DNA of 64,000 bases from Prosthecobacter dejongeii (lineage in GTDB: Bacteria > Verrucomicrobiota > Verrucomicrobiia > Verrucomicrobiales > Verrucomicrobiaceae): the NCBI RefSeq assembly GCF_014203045.1, contig NZ_JACHIF010000001.1, forward strand, positions 248,001-312,000, read 5' to 3'. A program made the translations under genes and the position numbers. Below the pieces are notes generated by a model. The model was not told where the DNA came from. It saw only the letters and a program-made list of their open reading frames with translations, and made no database searches. This document shows, piece by piece, positions 27,401 to 36,371 of the stretch (positions within the stretch are counted from its first letter, which is position 1; every line of letters starts with the position of its first letter).

Positions 27401-30400
27401 AGTATTGAATCGAATGGACTCCGTCACACCACCCACCATGGATGAGCCCGTGAGATCCGTGTGCAACCCGGCACCAAAGGTATTGTCTGCAAAGTTAGAA
27501 AAAGCCACCACTTGCCCCATTCCATTCACGGATGCCCAGCTAGAAGCCAAGGGTGCGCCGTTTACTGCCGAACCAAAAGTGGCGTACGATCCTAAACGGG
27601 TGCCACTGGCTACTCCACCCAGACGAAGCGTGCCGCCAGCGATGCTCTGGAAATGCAACGTGCCACCATTGCTGCGTGTGCCCAAGGAAGCAATATCCAC
27701 TTGCGCGGCCCCGATAGCGGCCAGAGCGCTCCCCCCTGCATTAAGCCTCAAACTACCGAAGTTTTCCTGTCCGCCATCCACAGCCAGGGTGCCGCCAGCC
27801 ATCAACAAGCTGGCATTCAGGCCCACGCGGCGGCTGGGGTTAACATCATAACCTTCAAGTAACAACATCCCGCCAAGAACGTTCAAGCCTTCCACCGTGC
27901 CAGCGCCAGCGCTGGAACCCTGAAGATTCACCTGACCAGCTCCGATTTTAGTGATGGAGGTATTCACCGGATTTGCCGTCGTTCCACCATCCACGAAGTT
28001 TGCCCGGATGGTGACTTCACCTCCTGGGGCGGCATACAGACGTAGGTCGCGATCTGCCAATGTCGTGTAGGGAGTGAATCGAATAGTGCCTGAACCAGTG
28101 CCGAAGACCACCTCACCCGAACGGTTTTCACCCCCGATGGTGGTATTGCCCGTGGTATTACCCAGACCCCAATTTCCATGTCCAAATACATTGTTAGGAT
28201 CAGTAACATCTCCCCCCACCGTGAAGGAGGCCAGATTAAAGCTGGAGCCTTCATTGGCTAAAACAAAGGTCGCATTCGATGTGGTCAGTCCATCCGCCGT
28301 GCCACTGGCGATGAGGCCACGCCCTCCGATGTGGAAACCGGACATGGCATTGTCTGGATTCAGGGCTGCCGCCGCAGCTGCGGTGTAAAACTGCCCCTCA
28401 CCCGAGTAGCGCAGGTAGCCGCGTTTCAGAATGATCTGGCCTGCCGAATCATAAGGCTGCCAAAGCTGCACATTCGCCTCATTCGTCGTGGCGATCACCT
28501 CCATGCGCAGAATCTGATTTTGATTGGCCGCAGTCACCAGGGAACTCACTGGGCCCGAGGCATTGTCACGAACCTGCCCACGAAGATCCAGGATCCCCGC
28601 CGCTCCCGTGTAAGTGGTGAAGATACGTGACTCCGTGGCCTGTACCCCAGCAGCTAGCAGACCTGCCCCGCCATAAATATCACCCCGCACCGTCCCGATA
28701 TTGGTCGAGTTCACCAAGACGCGGGGAATAAAGTTGCGGGTGTAACCTGTAGCCCCCGCATTGTCCACATTATCCAAGATGATGTTTCCACCCCAAGTAC
28801 CGCCTTGTTCGATCGCCAAGGCGATGTTGTTTCCGCTGATGTTGCCCACACGTATATCCGCGCCAAGCACATTAGCCCCATGGCCGAGGTAGAAATTTCC
28901 TCCGCCAGTCACATTCACATTCTCACTTTGCCCCAGGGCAAAATCACTGCGTGCGTAAAGTGTGCCGTGGTTAACATGCGTATCTCCCGAGTAGGTATTA
29001 AAACCTGTGAGGATGAGAGCTCCCGGCCCTGTCTTGACCAACCCATTGGAGTTCGTGATGCCGGAGGCAATCGTCAGCGTGGTATTGTCACCATCAATGC
29101 CCTCATACCCCTTGGGCTGCCCTGCCGTATCATAACGGGTGAAAAAACCACCCACATAGATATGGGCTTCTCGTCCAGCGAAGTCGAGTTCGCCGCCATT
29201 GATTTGCGAACGAATGTCCAAGTTAGAATTTCCGCTGTTGGTGATGCCCATACGGTCCAGCACCCCAAAGTTAGCCGCCTGGATCATCCCTGAAGCCACG
29301 GTAAGCTTCGTGTCATCCCGCATTTGCAGAGTGGTATGATCCCCCCCCTGAGTCGCAGCGGAAGTGGGGTTAGCAGCACCGTTTTGCACATACGTTTCGG
29401 AATTGAAACTCAGTGAGTTCACCGTTTTAGAGGCATTCAGCGTGAGCAGCGAATTCTGCCGAGTCGAGCCAAGCTGACCTGATTCCAAAGAATCCGAATC
29501 CCGCCCGACAATGCGCAAATTCTGATCACTGGTGAGTCCTTGATCATCCAGTGAGACGGTGGTGGTCACAGCACCATCGGGATTCGCCACTGTTTTGTAT
29601 TCAGACAGTTCCAGCGGGCGCAGAAAATGATTGCCATTGCCATCACTATCCAGCGTCACCAGCCTGAAAGACGTGTAAGCTTCATCAAACCTCTGAGTCA
29701 CCCCATCGGAAGAAGCAACCAAGAGATCGCGTGTGCCACCAAAGAAACCGGGAACGATTGGAGCATTGCCATTGAGTCCATTGCCACTGCCGATGACCAG
29801 AGGCGCCACATCCACCTGCAAGACAGCCTTGTTCGTGACATTGCCACTGGAAAAATCTCGTCCTGCAAAAGAGGTTCCCGAATCGAAGTTTCTCAAATGC
29901 ACCGAGGCTCCAGGCTGACGAACGATCTCCGTGAAATGCCAGCCTGCGTAGTCTCCCTGAAGACGGTTTGACGTGACACCTGCCGTGGTGACATAATCAG
30001 CCCCCAAATTGTATTCCAAGCCCAGCACGCCAGCCTCGGCGGTGATGACTCCAGCTTTCTCAAAACCAGAATGCACCCCCCCGGTGGCATCCATGCGCAG
30101 ACGGATGTAGCCATCTGTGGTGATGGTTAAATCATCTGGAAGGCGATCACCAAATTCATTGATCGTGGTACTGGCCGTGGAGAGATAAAAGATGGAGTTG
30201 CGATCCAACTCCATTCGGGTCAAACCACCGAGCGATCCGGCTCCAATGAGGCGTGTTGTTCCACTGGCTGAAAGAAAGGCACCTTTCCACTCAGGGTTAT
30301 TCCCATAAAAGCGGAAATCCCCATTGCCGATGCGGGTGAGGTCACCCTGACCGAAGAGATCCCCACCGCCGTTGTTGATGTAAATATTGTGGGAGTTGAA

Positions 30401-33400
30401 GATCTTAAAGATGGCATCTTCTTCAATGTGGATCTGCCCAGTGAGGTTATAAGAGCGAGTCGCTCCAGTGATGATGGAACGAATCGTTCCGCCGCCTTCA
30501 AAACCACTGCCACGCAGTGTCATCCACTCAAGAAGGCTCGGATCTGAAGAACTGAAGAACAGGTCCAAACTGCCATTGTTACCAATGACGGTGCTGTCCA
30601 GGAAAGAGCGATGGGTGCCTAGAGCCCCTGTGACACCCGTGCTGCCAACCCCTTGCAAGCTCAAAACCCCATCATTGATCCAAGTGATGCCGCCATAAAC
30701 ATGGCCCAGATTCGCTGGAGTGGAGCCATCTCCCAGCGGTGCATAACGAAACACCACCGTGCCACCGCCATCAATGGTGAGGTCTCCGATATCAGGATTC
30801 CGCACAGATGAAGCCTCCCAGGGGCTACCCAAGCTATCCGACAACGTGTAACCGTAATCCGTGTCTGCATGATTGTATTTACCGCTGATGAACCCATCCA
30901 CGATGAGCGTCTTGCTGGGGTCCACACGCAGAGTGCCGCCATTACCCCCTAGGAAAAGCGTGCGCCCGCTGTTAAGCGCCAGACTCTCTGTCACGTGCAG
31001 CACCCCACCGTCAAAGTAAAGATTGCCACTGTCCAAGATCGCCCAAGCCCCAGCATTGTTCCCTGCCGCAGTGCCATCCAGTGTCACTCGCACCCCTTCG
31101 GTATAACCACTCCCGCCGTTCACCACATTGATAGCGCTCACCACTCCTGTACCAGTGTTAAAAGTCACCGAAGCCCCAGTGCCATTACCGCCTAACAGAG
31201 ACGCAACAGCATTATTTTGGCTATTGGTATAGCTGCTGCCTGCATTCACCAAGACCACTTGGGCAATGGAGCCATTCACTTGGCCAAGCTGAGAATCACG
31301 ACTGATCTTCAACACGCCATTGTTGAGATACACGTTCCCGGTGAGGGTGTTATCCTCCGTCAAAATGGTCGTGCCAGTTCCTGCATGAACGAGATTCACC
31401 TTATTCGCACCGTCGTTCGAAATGACCGAGCCGACGGTCAGTGTCCCCTGACCGTAATGATGCAGCATCAAGTCCCTGGATCCCTGTGACCAACTGCTGG
31501 TAATGCTGCCGCCTGAGAAGCTTACATCACCAGTCACAGACGAAGGAATCAACAAGCCGCCTTGATTCAAAGTGAGTGTATTGCCTGCGCCGATGTCTAG
31601 CTGGGCCGCAGCCCCAAAGCGAAGAGTCTGGCTTTCCGTATTGCCTGTTAAAACTGCACTTCCCGTTAGGTTGGTATGTAGAGCTGCACCAAAAGCATCG
31701 TTGCTGTAAGCCGTAAATCCTTGCACCCCTGTGGTTCCCTGGCGAGCAGCCCAGTCCGTCACGCCGCTTGTAGAGTTGCCATAAACGGCCCAGCTACCCA
31801 GGAAAGCCCCTGCCGTGGTGGAAAGTCCATTTGCACTGAAGTTGATGGCCCCATTACCATTTTCCAGAAAGGCGAGAGAAGACCCTGAATCTCTCTGGAG
31901 CAAACGGGTCGCGGCACCGAGAGTCAGCGTGGTATTGGTATTCGTCGTTGCAGAGCTGGCCCCATTCAGCAGGTAAATATCTCCATCCAAAGTTTGCGTG
32001 CGCATGGTGGTTCCTGCAGGTTGTTCAAGAACCAAATTTCCTCCGCCCCATGTCGAAATCGCCGCGAGAGCATTTGTTCCGGTCGTGCGAGTGCGTGCAA
32101 ACTGGTTATCCCCATTCATACCAGCCCAAACCGCCGTGCCTGCCATAAAGTTCCAACGATCCACATTCGAGTTACCCACAGCATTTCGATTAAAAATCAC
32201 CGTCCCGGGACCAACCAGAGAGATGGTGGCGTTAAAACTATCCGCTGTGGTGTTGCTATCTTCGAGTCGTGCATTCACCACTAAAGTTCCCCCACGCACC
32301 TGGAGAAAGCGCAGGTCACGCTCCGTATTGGCATTTTGGAAAAGGATGCGATAGGGCAAGCTATTATCGGCACTGCCGATGTAGGCATTTCCACTCGTGT
32401 GTTCACCGCCAAGGGTGAGGGTATGATTGCGGTTATTGTTGCTGATGTTGATGCGGTCTGCGTAGTTCAACACCTGATCTGCCTTCGTTAGCAAAACGTG
32501 CCCATGATAGACATTGGTCGCGATGTTTGATACGCCCAAAAAGTTTTGTGGACTGCCTAACCACATTTGGTTCCACTGATTGTCCTGCGTGATGGCCAGC
32601 CGTGCATCCTGAGTCTGAAAGCCGGTACCATCTAGCCCCGCAGCGGAGGGATCATACTGGATACGGAAATACCCCTGAGTCGCAAAGATGGATCCCGTGG
32701 CATCCCATTGCTGGAAAGCATTCACATTCATCTCATCATGCCCGCGCATTTGAAAGACCAGCGAGTGATTGCGATCCAGCCGGGTCGCATTGTCTCCCGT
32801 GGCTCCAACATTGCTCAATGAACCGGATTCAAGATCACGGAACTGTCCTCGAAAATTGATCGTCGCACTTTCACCAATGGATGTCGAAAGGATGGTAGGA
32901 TCATTCCAGGAATCGTTGTCCGACTGATTCTGATTGTTCGCCGTGTAAATATTCCCGTAAATAGAGAGTGTGCCGTTGTTGCGAGCTGTGATCACATGGG
33001 ACTGAAATTCGCCCGAACCAGCTTCATCGGCGATGTCGAAAATAACGTCCCCTCCCCAAGTGCTGTGAGTGGTGCCCTCATTCCGCAGCACCGTACGACT
33101 CGTATCAAAGGTACTGCTCACACGCAGGTTCAGACCTGTGATGTTGGTTCCGTACTCCAGATAGAAGTTTCCTGCTCCCCCGACTACCACTTCCCGACCG
33201 GGTGCCCCTGCCCCGAGGGCTCCAGAATGACGGACCAGCAGGCCGCCCTGTTCGCTGACATAAATGTTCCCTGAAACCTGATTCCAGGTATCTAGGTAAA
33301 GATTGTTTCGCCCGGTCTTCACAAGATCCGTCGCATTCACGATGTTGCTACGCATGAAAGCATTGCTACCAGGCATGAAGGTGCCAAAAGAGCCACTGTT

Positions 33401-36139
33401 GGCATCCAGATCATGGCGTGACAGGGCCGAATTAATGATCGCCGCCTGACCATTCATATTGATGGTCCCACCACGAATCATGGCTTCAGGATTGGAGTTA
33501 TCAGACTCGATGAACGACGCAAAATTGATGATCCCAGAATTGATCGTCAGCGTGCGACCAGGCTCGATAATGAGGTAGTCACGGGCGGCCACAGGTGCAG
33601 CCTGGCCCGAGGTGGTGGAGTTAAACGCGAGGGTGAGAGAATTCACCGCCACATCCTGTGTGACATTGCGATTCGCGTAGTTGCTGCGACCCAAAGCATT
33701 CTCAGAACCGAGGTATCGGTCTAACAACCAGTTTGTTCCAGCAATCGGACTGCCACCCACGCTGTACTCATTGGCCGTTAGTGGCCGTAGATACCCATTT
33801 TCCAGAGTCATCAGGCCAATGCCTGAACCACCATAAGCGTAGGCATTCTGCACCGTGTAAGCTGTACGATTGGCCGCAGCACCGATGCTTGCGGCGAAGC
33901 TGGCTGGCAAGCTCCCGCCAAAAAGTCCAGGGATGACCTGCTGCCCAGCACTGCCAGGGGCAGACTGACCGATCAAGTTGATGCCCGTGGTGTTATTGAG
34001 TTTAAGACGATCATCTGCGGCACCAGTTCCCCAAGTGTGACTGCCATTGAGATTGTAGATTTTCAGAATGCCGCCCTGGCTCCGCGTGAGGGAGTTAAAA
34101 CTACCATCGAACTGCCCCCCAGCGCGAGTGTCTAAATAGAGGTAGTTCGTTCCAGCATTCACGGCCACATTCCCGAAGTTTTCTGTATTGGTGCCAGCCA
34201 CATCCGTTTCCAGAGTGAGAAATCCATTCCGGAGGCTGAGCGTCCCTTGGTCATTGAGTCGGTCGTTATTGTTGCTGCTCGCATATATACCGTTTTGGGA
34301 ATTATTCAGCAACGCCAGGGATCCCCATCGGCTCAGGGTGATGGAGTTGGCCTGATTGAGGCTACCCTGCGCACCCGCTAGGGATAGACTGAAAAACTGC
34401 GACTCCGCCGCCCCAGTGAGAGACGTGTTTGTGTACTGCGGAGGCAAAAAGCGCCCGGTATTTTGTTTGACTAAAACATCCCCGTTAAAATTAACGTTGT
34501 TGCCAGTGAGACGTAGTTCGCGGTTTCCACGCTTGGTGAATCCCGTCCCGTCATTGTCAGCAGTGGTGTTATCAATCTGGCCCTGGATCTCTGTCACACC
34601 GGGGTGATCGTAGCGATCTGTGGCGCTGTTGTAACCCGTAGCACCGCCCCCCATGGTGAGGATATTTCCCTCCAATCCGCCCCCGACTAAATTGACCACG
34701 GTGCCAGGACCAAAGATGTGGTCAAAGGTGCGCCCCGTCTCACCATTCCCTTCTCGGACGAGTGAGCCGTTGTTGAGATTGATGGTGAGGTTATCATACG
34801 TCTCGACCACCTTTTGATTGGGAACGTGAGTCGTTCCCGTCCCCCAATCGGTGCGGAAGATGAGCCGCGCCGCGATGACGGTGTTACCAGATAGATCACT
34901 GGCGAGACGATTCGGATTGAAGGGGTCCGAAGTGCGGCTGCCCTGAGTCACATCCAGACCATCGAAGGCCCCGTCATAATAGGCCACATTGAAAGTTAAT
35001 CCATCAATCTGGTTCCCATAAGCGGTGTCACCGATCAAACCGCCACCCACTAAACCTCCCTTATTTCGGAACATCAGAGAACCTTCATGGATATTGAAAG
35101 CCGAGCCTGTGGCATTGCGGATGTCTGCATTCTCAATGACCAGCATTGCAGATCCAATTTTTGTTAGATCATGGCCACTAAGGTCTAGCACAGCGGCTAT
35201 TTCTGAGGTGCCTGCGGCATTCAGATAGCGCTTTAATTCGATGCTTGAATACCCTCCGACGGAAGCATCTCCTGACAGAGCCAAATGGGACAAGGATGCT
35301 GTATTGGCAGTATTGACCAGGGCGCCTAGACCGTTCATGCCCGATCCTTCGATGATGAAAATTTCTGTATCGTCCGCCTGCACATCGAAGTCGCTGTCAC
35401 GCAGGTCCACGCGACCTCCATTTTTAACCCACACCTCATTGCCCACGCCTCTTAGGCCTGCCACACGTGCCCCAAAAGTATTTGATGTCCCGCGTGCACC
35501 GCCCTCTAGACGGAGTAAACCAGAATTCACAACGATCTGTCCGGCAAAGTCGTTCGTGTTATTATTCAAGAGCAGATGTCGAACGAAGTTCTCACCGTCA
35601 ACGGCGGCCAAATTCATGGTGGCAGAGCCGACTGTGCCTCCAGATATTTTTCCTGCGAGGGTTAGACCCAGGCTGTTGCCGTTGGTATCGGCAATCAAAA
35701 AATCCACCGCACTGTTAAGCTGCAAAGCAGAGCTGATTGTATCATTGCCACCTTTCCCTTGTTTTGTGATGAATGCATTCCCCTCGGAGGCTTGGAGTGT
35801 AAGTGTTCCACCTGAAATGGTGAATGAATTGCCACCGCTGAGATCTCCAAGACGCATGCCACCGAGAGTCACATTGGAACCAGGAATCCCCGAATCAATG
35901 GTGACCGTGCGATTTGCGGTGATGTTATTGATGAGTTCGGCGATTTGATCCACTCCATTCGGGATACTGCCCTGCCAGCGGATGGCTTCGCTCCAATTTC
36001 CATTGGCACCCGTGAGATTCCATGAACCAGTGGCCGGAGCAGCCGGATCCAAGGCTAAGGCGGTAAGTGCGCATGCATTCAACAAGCTGAAAGCCAGGAT
36101 CTTCGATTGCAAAAGGAGAGTTGTTCGGCGTGGCTTCAT
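24407..36139 (-). CDS. Giant PEP-CTERM protein of autotransporter-associated beta-strand repeats
   Basis: A 3,910-residue secreted surface protein, the largest gene here. The signal peptide is KILAFSLLNACALTALALD. The body is low in Cys, rich in Gly/Asn/Thr/Ser, and made of parallel-beta-helix repeats. Many match the passenger-associated repeat GxGxxxLTGxNTYTGxTxVxxGTL, for example at GPGALILTGFNTYSGDTHV, GVGETILTGSNTYTGATYV and GTGAATLTIFNDYTGTTTV. The C-terminus VPEPGRAMLILVGCMWMAF plus four Arg is a PEP-CTERM sorting signal (PEP, hydrophobic helix, basic tail). There is no outer-membrane beta-barrel, so it is not a classical type Va autotransporter. Export by Sec and processing by an exosortase is inferred; no exosortase is in the window. 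Two long diverged modules are present (separate entries). An adhesin or envelope-layer role is plausible but unproven. The continuous frame over 11.7 kb shows no sign of decay. Confidence 0.93.
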   Translation of the reverse strand: MKPRRTTLLLQSKILAFSLLNACALTALALDPAAPATGSWNLTGANGNWSEAIRWQGSIPNGVDQIAELINNITANRTVTIDSGIPGSNVTLGGMRLGDLSGGNSFTISGGTLTLQASEGNAFITKQGKGGNDTISSALQLNSAVDFLIADTNGNSLGLTLAGKISGGTVGSATMNLAAVDGENFVRHLLLNNNTNDFAGQIVVNSGLLRLEGGARGTSNTFGARVAGLRGVGNEVWVKNGGRVDLRDSDFDVQADDTEIFIIEGSGMNGLGALVNTANTASLSHLALSGDASVGGYSSIELKRYLNAAGTSEIAAVLDLSGHDLTKIGSAMLVIENADIRNATGSAFNIHEGSLMFRNKGGLVGGGLIGDTAYGNQIDGLTFNVAYYDGAFDGLDVTQGSRTSDPFNPNRLASDLSGNTVIAARLIFRTDWGTGTTHVPNQKVVETYDNLTINLNNGSLVREGNGETGRTFDHIFGPGTVVNLVGGGLEGNILTMGGGATGYNSATDRYDHPGVTEIQGQIDNTTADNDGTGFTKRGNRELRLTGNNVNFNGDVLVKQNTGRFLPPQYTNTSLTGAAESQFFSLSLAGAQGSLNQANSITLSRWGSLALLNNSQNGIYASSNNNDRLNDQGTLSLRNGFLTLETDVAGTNTENFGNVAVNAGTNYLYLDTRAGGQFDGSFNSLTRSQGGILKIYNLNGSHTWGTGAADDRLKLNNTTGINLIGQSAPGSAGQQVIPGLFGGSLPASFAASIGAAANRTAYTVQNAYAYGGSGIGLMTLENGYLRPLTANEYSVGGSPIAGTNWLLDRYLGSENALGRSNYANRNVTQDVAVNSLTLAFNSTTSGQAAPVAARDYLIIEPGRTLTINSGIINFASFIESDNSNPEAMIRGGTINMNGQAAIINSALSRHDLDANSGSFGTFMPGSNAFMRSNIVNATDLVKTGRNNLYLDTWNQVSGNIYVSEQGGLLVRHSGALGAGAPGREVVVGGAGNFYLEYGTNITGLNLRVSSTFDTSRTVLRNEGTTHSTWGGDVIFDIADEAGSGEFQSHVITARNNGTLSIYGNIYTANNQNQSDNDSWNDPTILSTSIGESATINFRGQFRDLESGSLSNVGATGDNATRLDRNHSLVFQMRGHDEMNVNAFQQWDATGSIFATQGYFRIQYDPSAAGLDGTGFQTQDARLAITQDNQWNQMWLGSPQNFLGVSNIATNVYHGHVLLTKADQVLNYADRINISNNNRNHTLTLGGEHTSGNAYIGSADNSLPYRILFQNANTERDLRFLQVRGGTLVVNARLEDSNTTADSFNATISLVGPGTVIFNRNAVGNSNVDRWNFMAGTAVWAGMNGDNQFARTRTTGTNALAAISTWGGGNLVLEQPAGTTMRTQTLDGDIYLLNGASSATTNTNTTLTLGAATRLLQRDSGSSLAFLENGNGAINFSANGLSTTAGAFLGSWAVYGNSTSGVTDWAARQGTTGVQGFTAYSNDAFGAALHTNLTGSAVLTGNTESQTLRFGAAAQLDIGAGNTLTLNQGGLLIPSSVTGDVSFSGGSITSSWSQGSRDLMLHHYGQGTLTVGSVISNDGANKVNLVHAGTGTTILTEDNTLTGNVYLNNGVLKISRDSQLGQVNGSIAQVVLVNAGSSYTNSQNNAVASLLGGNGTGASVTFNTGTGVVSAINVVNGGSGYTEGVRVTLDGTAAGNNAGAWAILDSGNLYFDGGVLHVTESLALNSGRTLFLGGNGGTLRVDPSKTLIVDGFISGKYNHADTDYGYTLSDSLGSPWEASSVRNPDIGDLTIDGGGTVVFRYAPLGDGSTPANLGHVYGGITWINDGVLSLQGVGSTGVTGALGTHRSFLDSTVIGNNGSLDLFFSSSDPSLLEWMTLRGSGFEGGGTIRSIITGATRSYNLTGQIHIEEDAIFKIFNSHNIYINNGGGDLFGQGDLTRIGNGDFRFYGNNPEWKGAFLSASGTTRLIGAGSLGGLTRMELDRNSIFYLSTASTTINEFGDRLPDDLTITTDGYIRLRMDATGGVHSGFEKAGVITAEAGVLGLEYNLGADYVTTAGVTSNRLQGDYAGWHFTEIVRQPGASVHLRNFDSGTSFAGRDFSSGNVTNKAVLQVDVAPLVIGSGNGLNGNAPIVPGFFGGTRDLLVASSDGVTQRFDEAYTSFRLVTLDSDGNGNHFLRPLELSEYKTVANPDGAVTTTVSLDDQGLTSDQNLRIVGRDSDSLESGQLGSTRQNSLLTLNASKTVNSLSFNSETYVQNGAANPTSAATQGGDHTTLQMRDDTKLTVASGMIQAANFGVLDRMGITNSGNSNLDIRSQINGGELDFAGREAHIYVGGFFTRYDTAGQPKGYEGIDGDNTTLTIASGITNSNGLVKTGPGALILTGFNTYSGDTHVNHGTLYARSDFALGQSENVNVTGGGNFYLGHGANVLGADIRVGNISGNNIALAIEQGGTWGGNIILDNVDNAGATGYTRNFIPRVLVNSTNIGTVRGDIYGGAGLLAAGVQATESRIFTTYTGAAGILDLRGQVRDNASGPVSSLVTAANQNQILRMEVIATTNEANVQLWQPYDSAGQIILKRGYLRYSGEGQFYTAAAAAALNPDNAMSGFHIGGRGLIASGTADGLTTSNATFVLANEGSSFNLASFTVGGDVTDPNNVFGHGNWGLGNTTGNTTIGGENRSGEVVFGTGSGTIRFTPYTTLADRDLRLYAAPGGEVTIRANFVDGGTTANPVNTSITKIGAGQVNLQGSSAGAGTVEGLNVLGGMLLLEGYDVNPSRRVGLNASLLMAGGTLAVDGGQENFGSLRLNAGGSALAAIGAAQVDIASLGTRSNGGTLHFQSIAGGTLRLGGVASGTRLGSYATFGSAVNGAPLASSWASVNGMGQVVAFSNFADNTFGAGLHTDLTGSSMVGGVTESIRFNTSGAAVTSGTLTVNDGGLLFTNSYSGGTAIAAGVNVTSSAGRDLIWHNYASAPVTVAGNITGGQNVVFTGVGETILTGSNTYTGATYVTGASTLAMDGISRLGTGALQLNGGTVKLTGANTDTYAANITLGSGDGTLNVENEDKILVLRGIISSENNPVASLSGNPNSGGLRIEGAGTVQFGSRTDGANLVGVANTYTGLTILGDGINSLRVDLQGGGANNTQHTPFGSTDSWTDGTIVKNNVTLEFSPQEGGAAGTDQVRYREWMQFGEQAGDQIFLAHTTRRQVVLDGFYNVVGDLNIHTQNALLPGSSTGNREVYINPNEGGLVGSGNIVKTGAGSLYFYNSLTEWTGDLDIREGLTLQLMYPGASLESTGNILLGDPSGVSTTALQYRVQSRYGNSDTAVDSGRQTYLIPRDIQVRDNIKQEVRIGGSYASESTLEFTGDIYLGSGSTGGGGALSANHVRFYYEDSTAYNAAVVGHQQHVLMNFRGNLSGSNNLMLENSEDGSANNDPYDQFVTYFLSGNNSAFTGKVTVGGEQGVGTNNFDRDDNEILRMGSSTALTSANMVEMRNLSTLQVGGQGVTIGGLISNDGVSTSGLYSFTSPTWDPTRQTTADLAAINANVDAASGTLHGATGTANFTPVGNSSAIVENASVTPGTLSIVQNGNTSWDVYFRDGVPSAQYENSAATPGSLSLDKQGTGAATLTIFNDYTGTTTVSAGALQVGQGGTGQWDFVSQGSTAVFTATTDTIGRVAGSTGTGMTTVLAGATLSGSGHVRGGLTMNGRLAPGDAILDVVGAARGTLFIGDSNGGNMVFNPGAILSMQLMAPSLVDAELSAGNFMIGGFEYEDYISVLPLFNPSSNAFPDYFGQPGTGISSVAHDHLEIGGDLTWNGGRIEISSTVTGFSPQAGHVYNLLDWFGVSDWGSFNSGSNRYLVGNGDDNGDLDLPDLSAYPELRWDTGLFNSHGVLVISTMILVPEPGRAMLILVGCMWMAFRRRR
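26340..29660 (-). repeat. Macro-module copy 2 within the giant protein
   Basis: Diverged protein-level repeat of the segment at 30280-33820. Landmarks in minus-strand order: FLRPLELSEY (about 29620), LVKTGPGALIL (29030), GGNIILDNVDNAG (28780), NTFGAGLHTDLTGS (27470), GVGETILTGSNTYTG (27190), YREWMQFGE (26610), FYNSLTEWTGDL (26360). Boundaries are approximate, set by the outermost landmark pairs. DNA identity looks low, so the duplication is old. Confidence 0.75.
30280..33820 (-). repeat. Macro-module copy 1 within the giant protein
   Basis: Partner of 26340-29660. Matching landmarks in the same order: YLRPLTANEYSV (about 33780), LVKTGRNNLYLD (33320), GGDVIFDIADEAG (33045), DAFGAALHTNLTGS (31690), GTGTTILTEDNTLTG (31370), LLEWMTLRG (30525), FYGNNPEWKGAF (30295). 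The offset between partners ranges from about 3.9 to 4.3 kb, so short insertions or deletions have accumulated. The residue match is visible without computation only at these landmarks. Confidence 0.75.
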
Positions 36140-36371
36140 CAGGCTGGTTGGTGGGCTAGGGGTTGGAATTCCCGCCGTGCAAAAGGCGGTTCAATGAGGT
36201 GGTAGGTACCTCACCGATTTAATTTCAGTTCGAATTTTGAACCGTTTTGCCACTCGACGGCTATTAGACGATGGCTTGCCTGCGCCTAAGCCTCGGACAA
36301 CCCGACTGCAAAGCATTGCCCCTCATTGATACGCCAAAGCTTTACCACTCAGAGCTTGCAGAGGCTGCTCC

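Noticed and set aside
35241..35948. Plus-strand open frame antisense to the start of the giant gene
   Set aside because: The protein is Pro/Ser/Arg-rich shadow sequence of the repeat region with no signal or domain.
24407..36139. Repetitive region considered as a CRISPR or tandem DNA repeat
   Set aside because: Repeats are at protein level with variable length and spacing inside one continuous reading frame. There are no identical DNA repeats with unique spacers.
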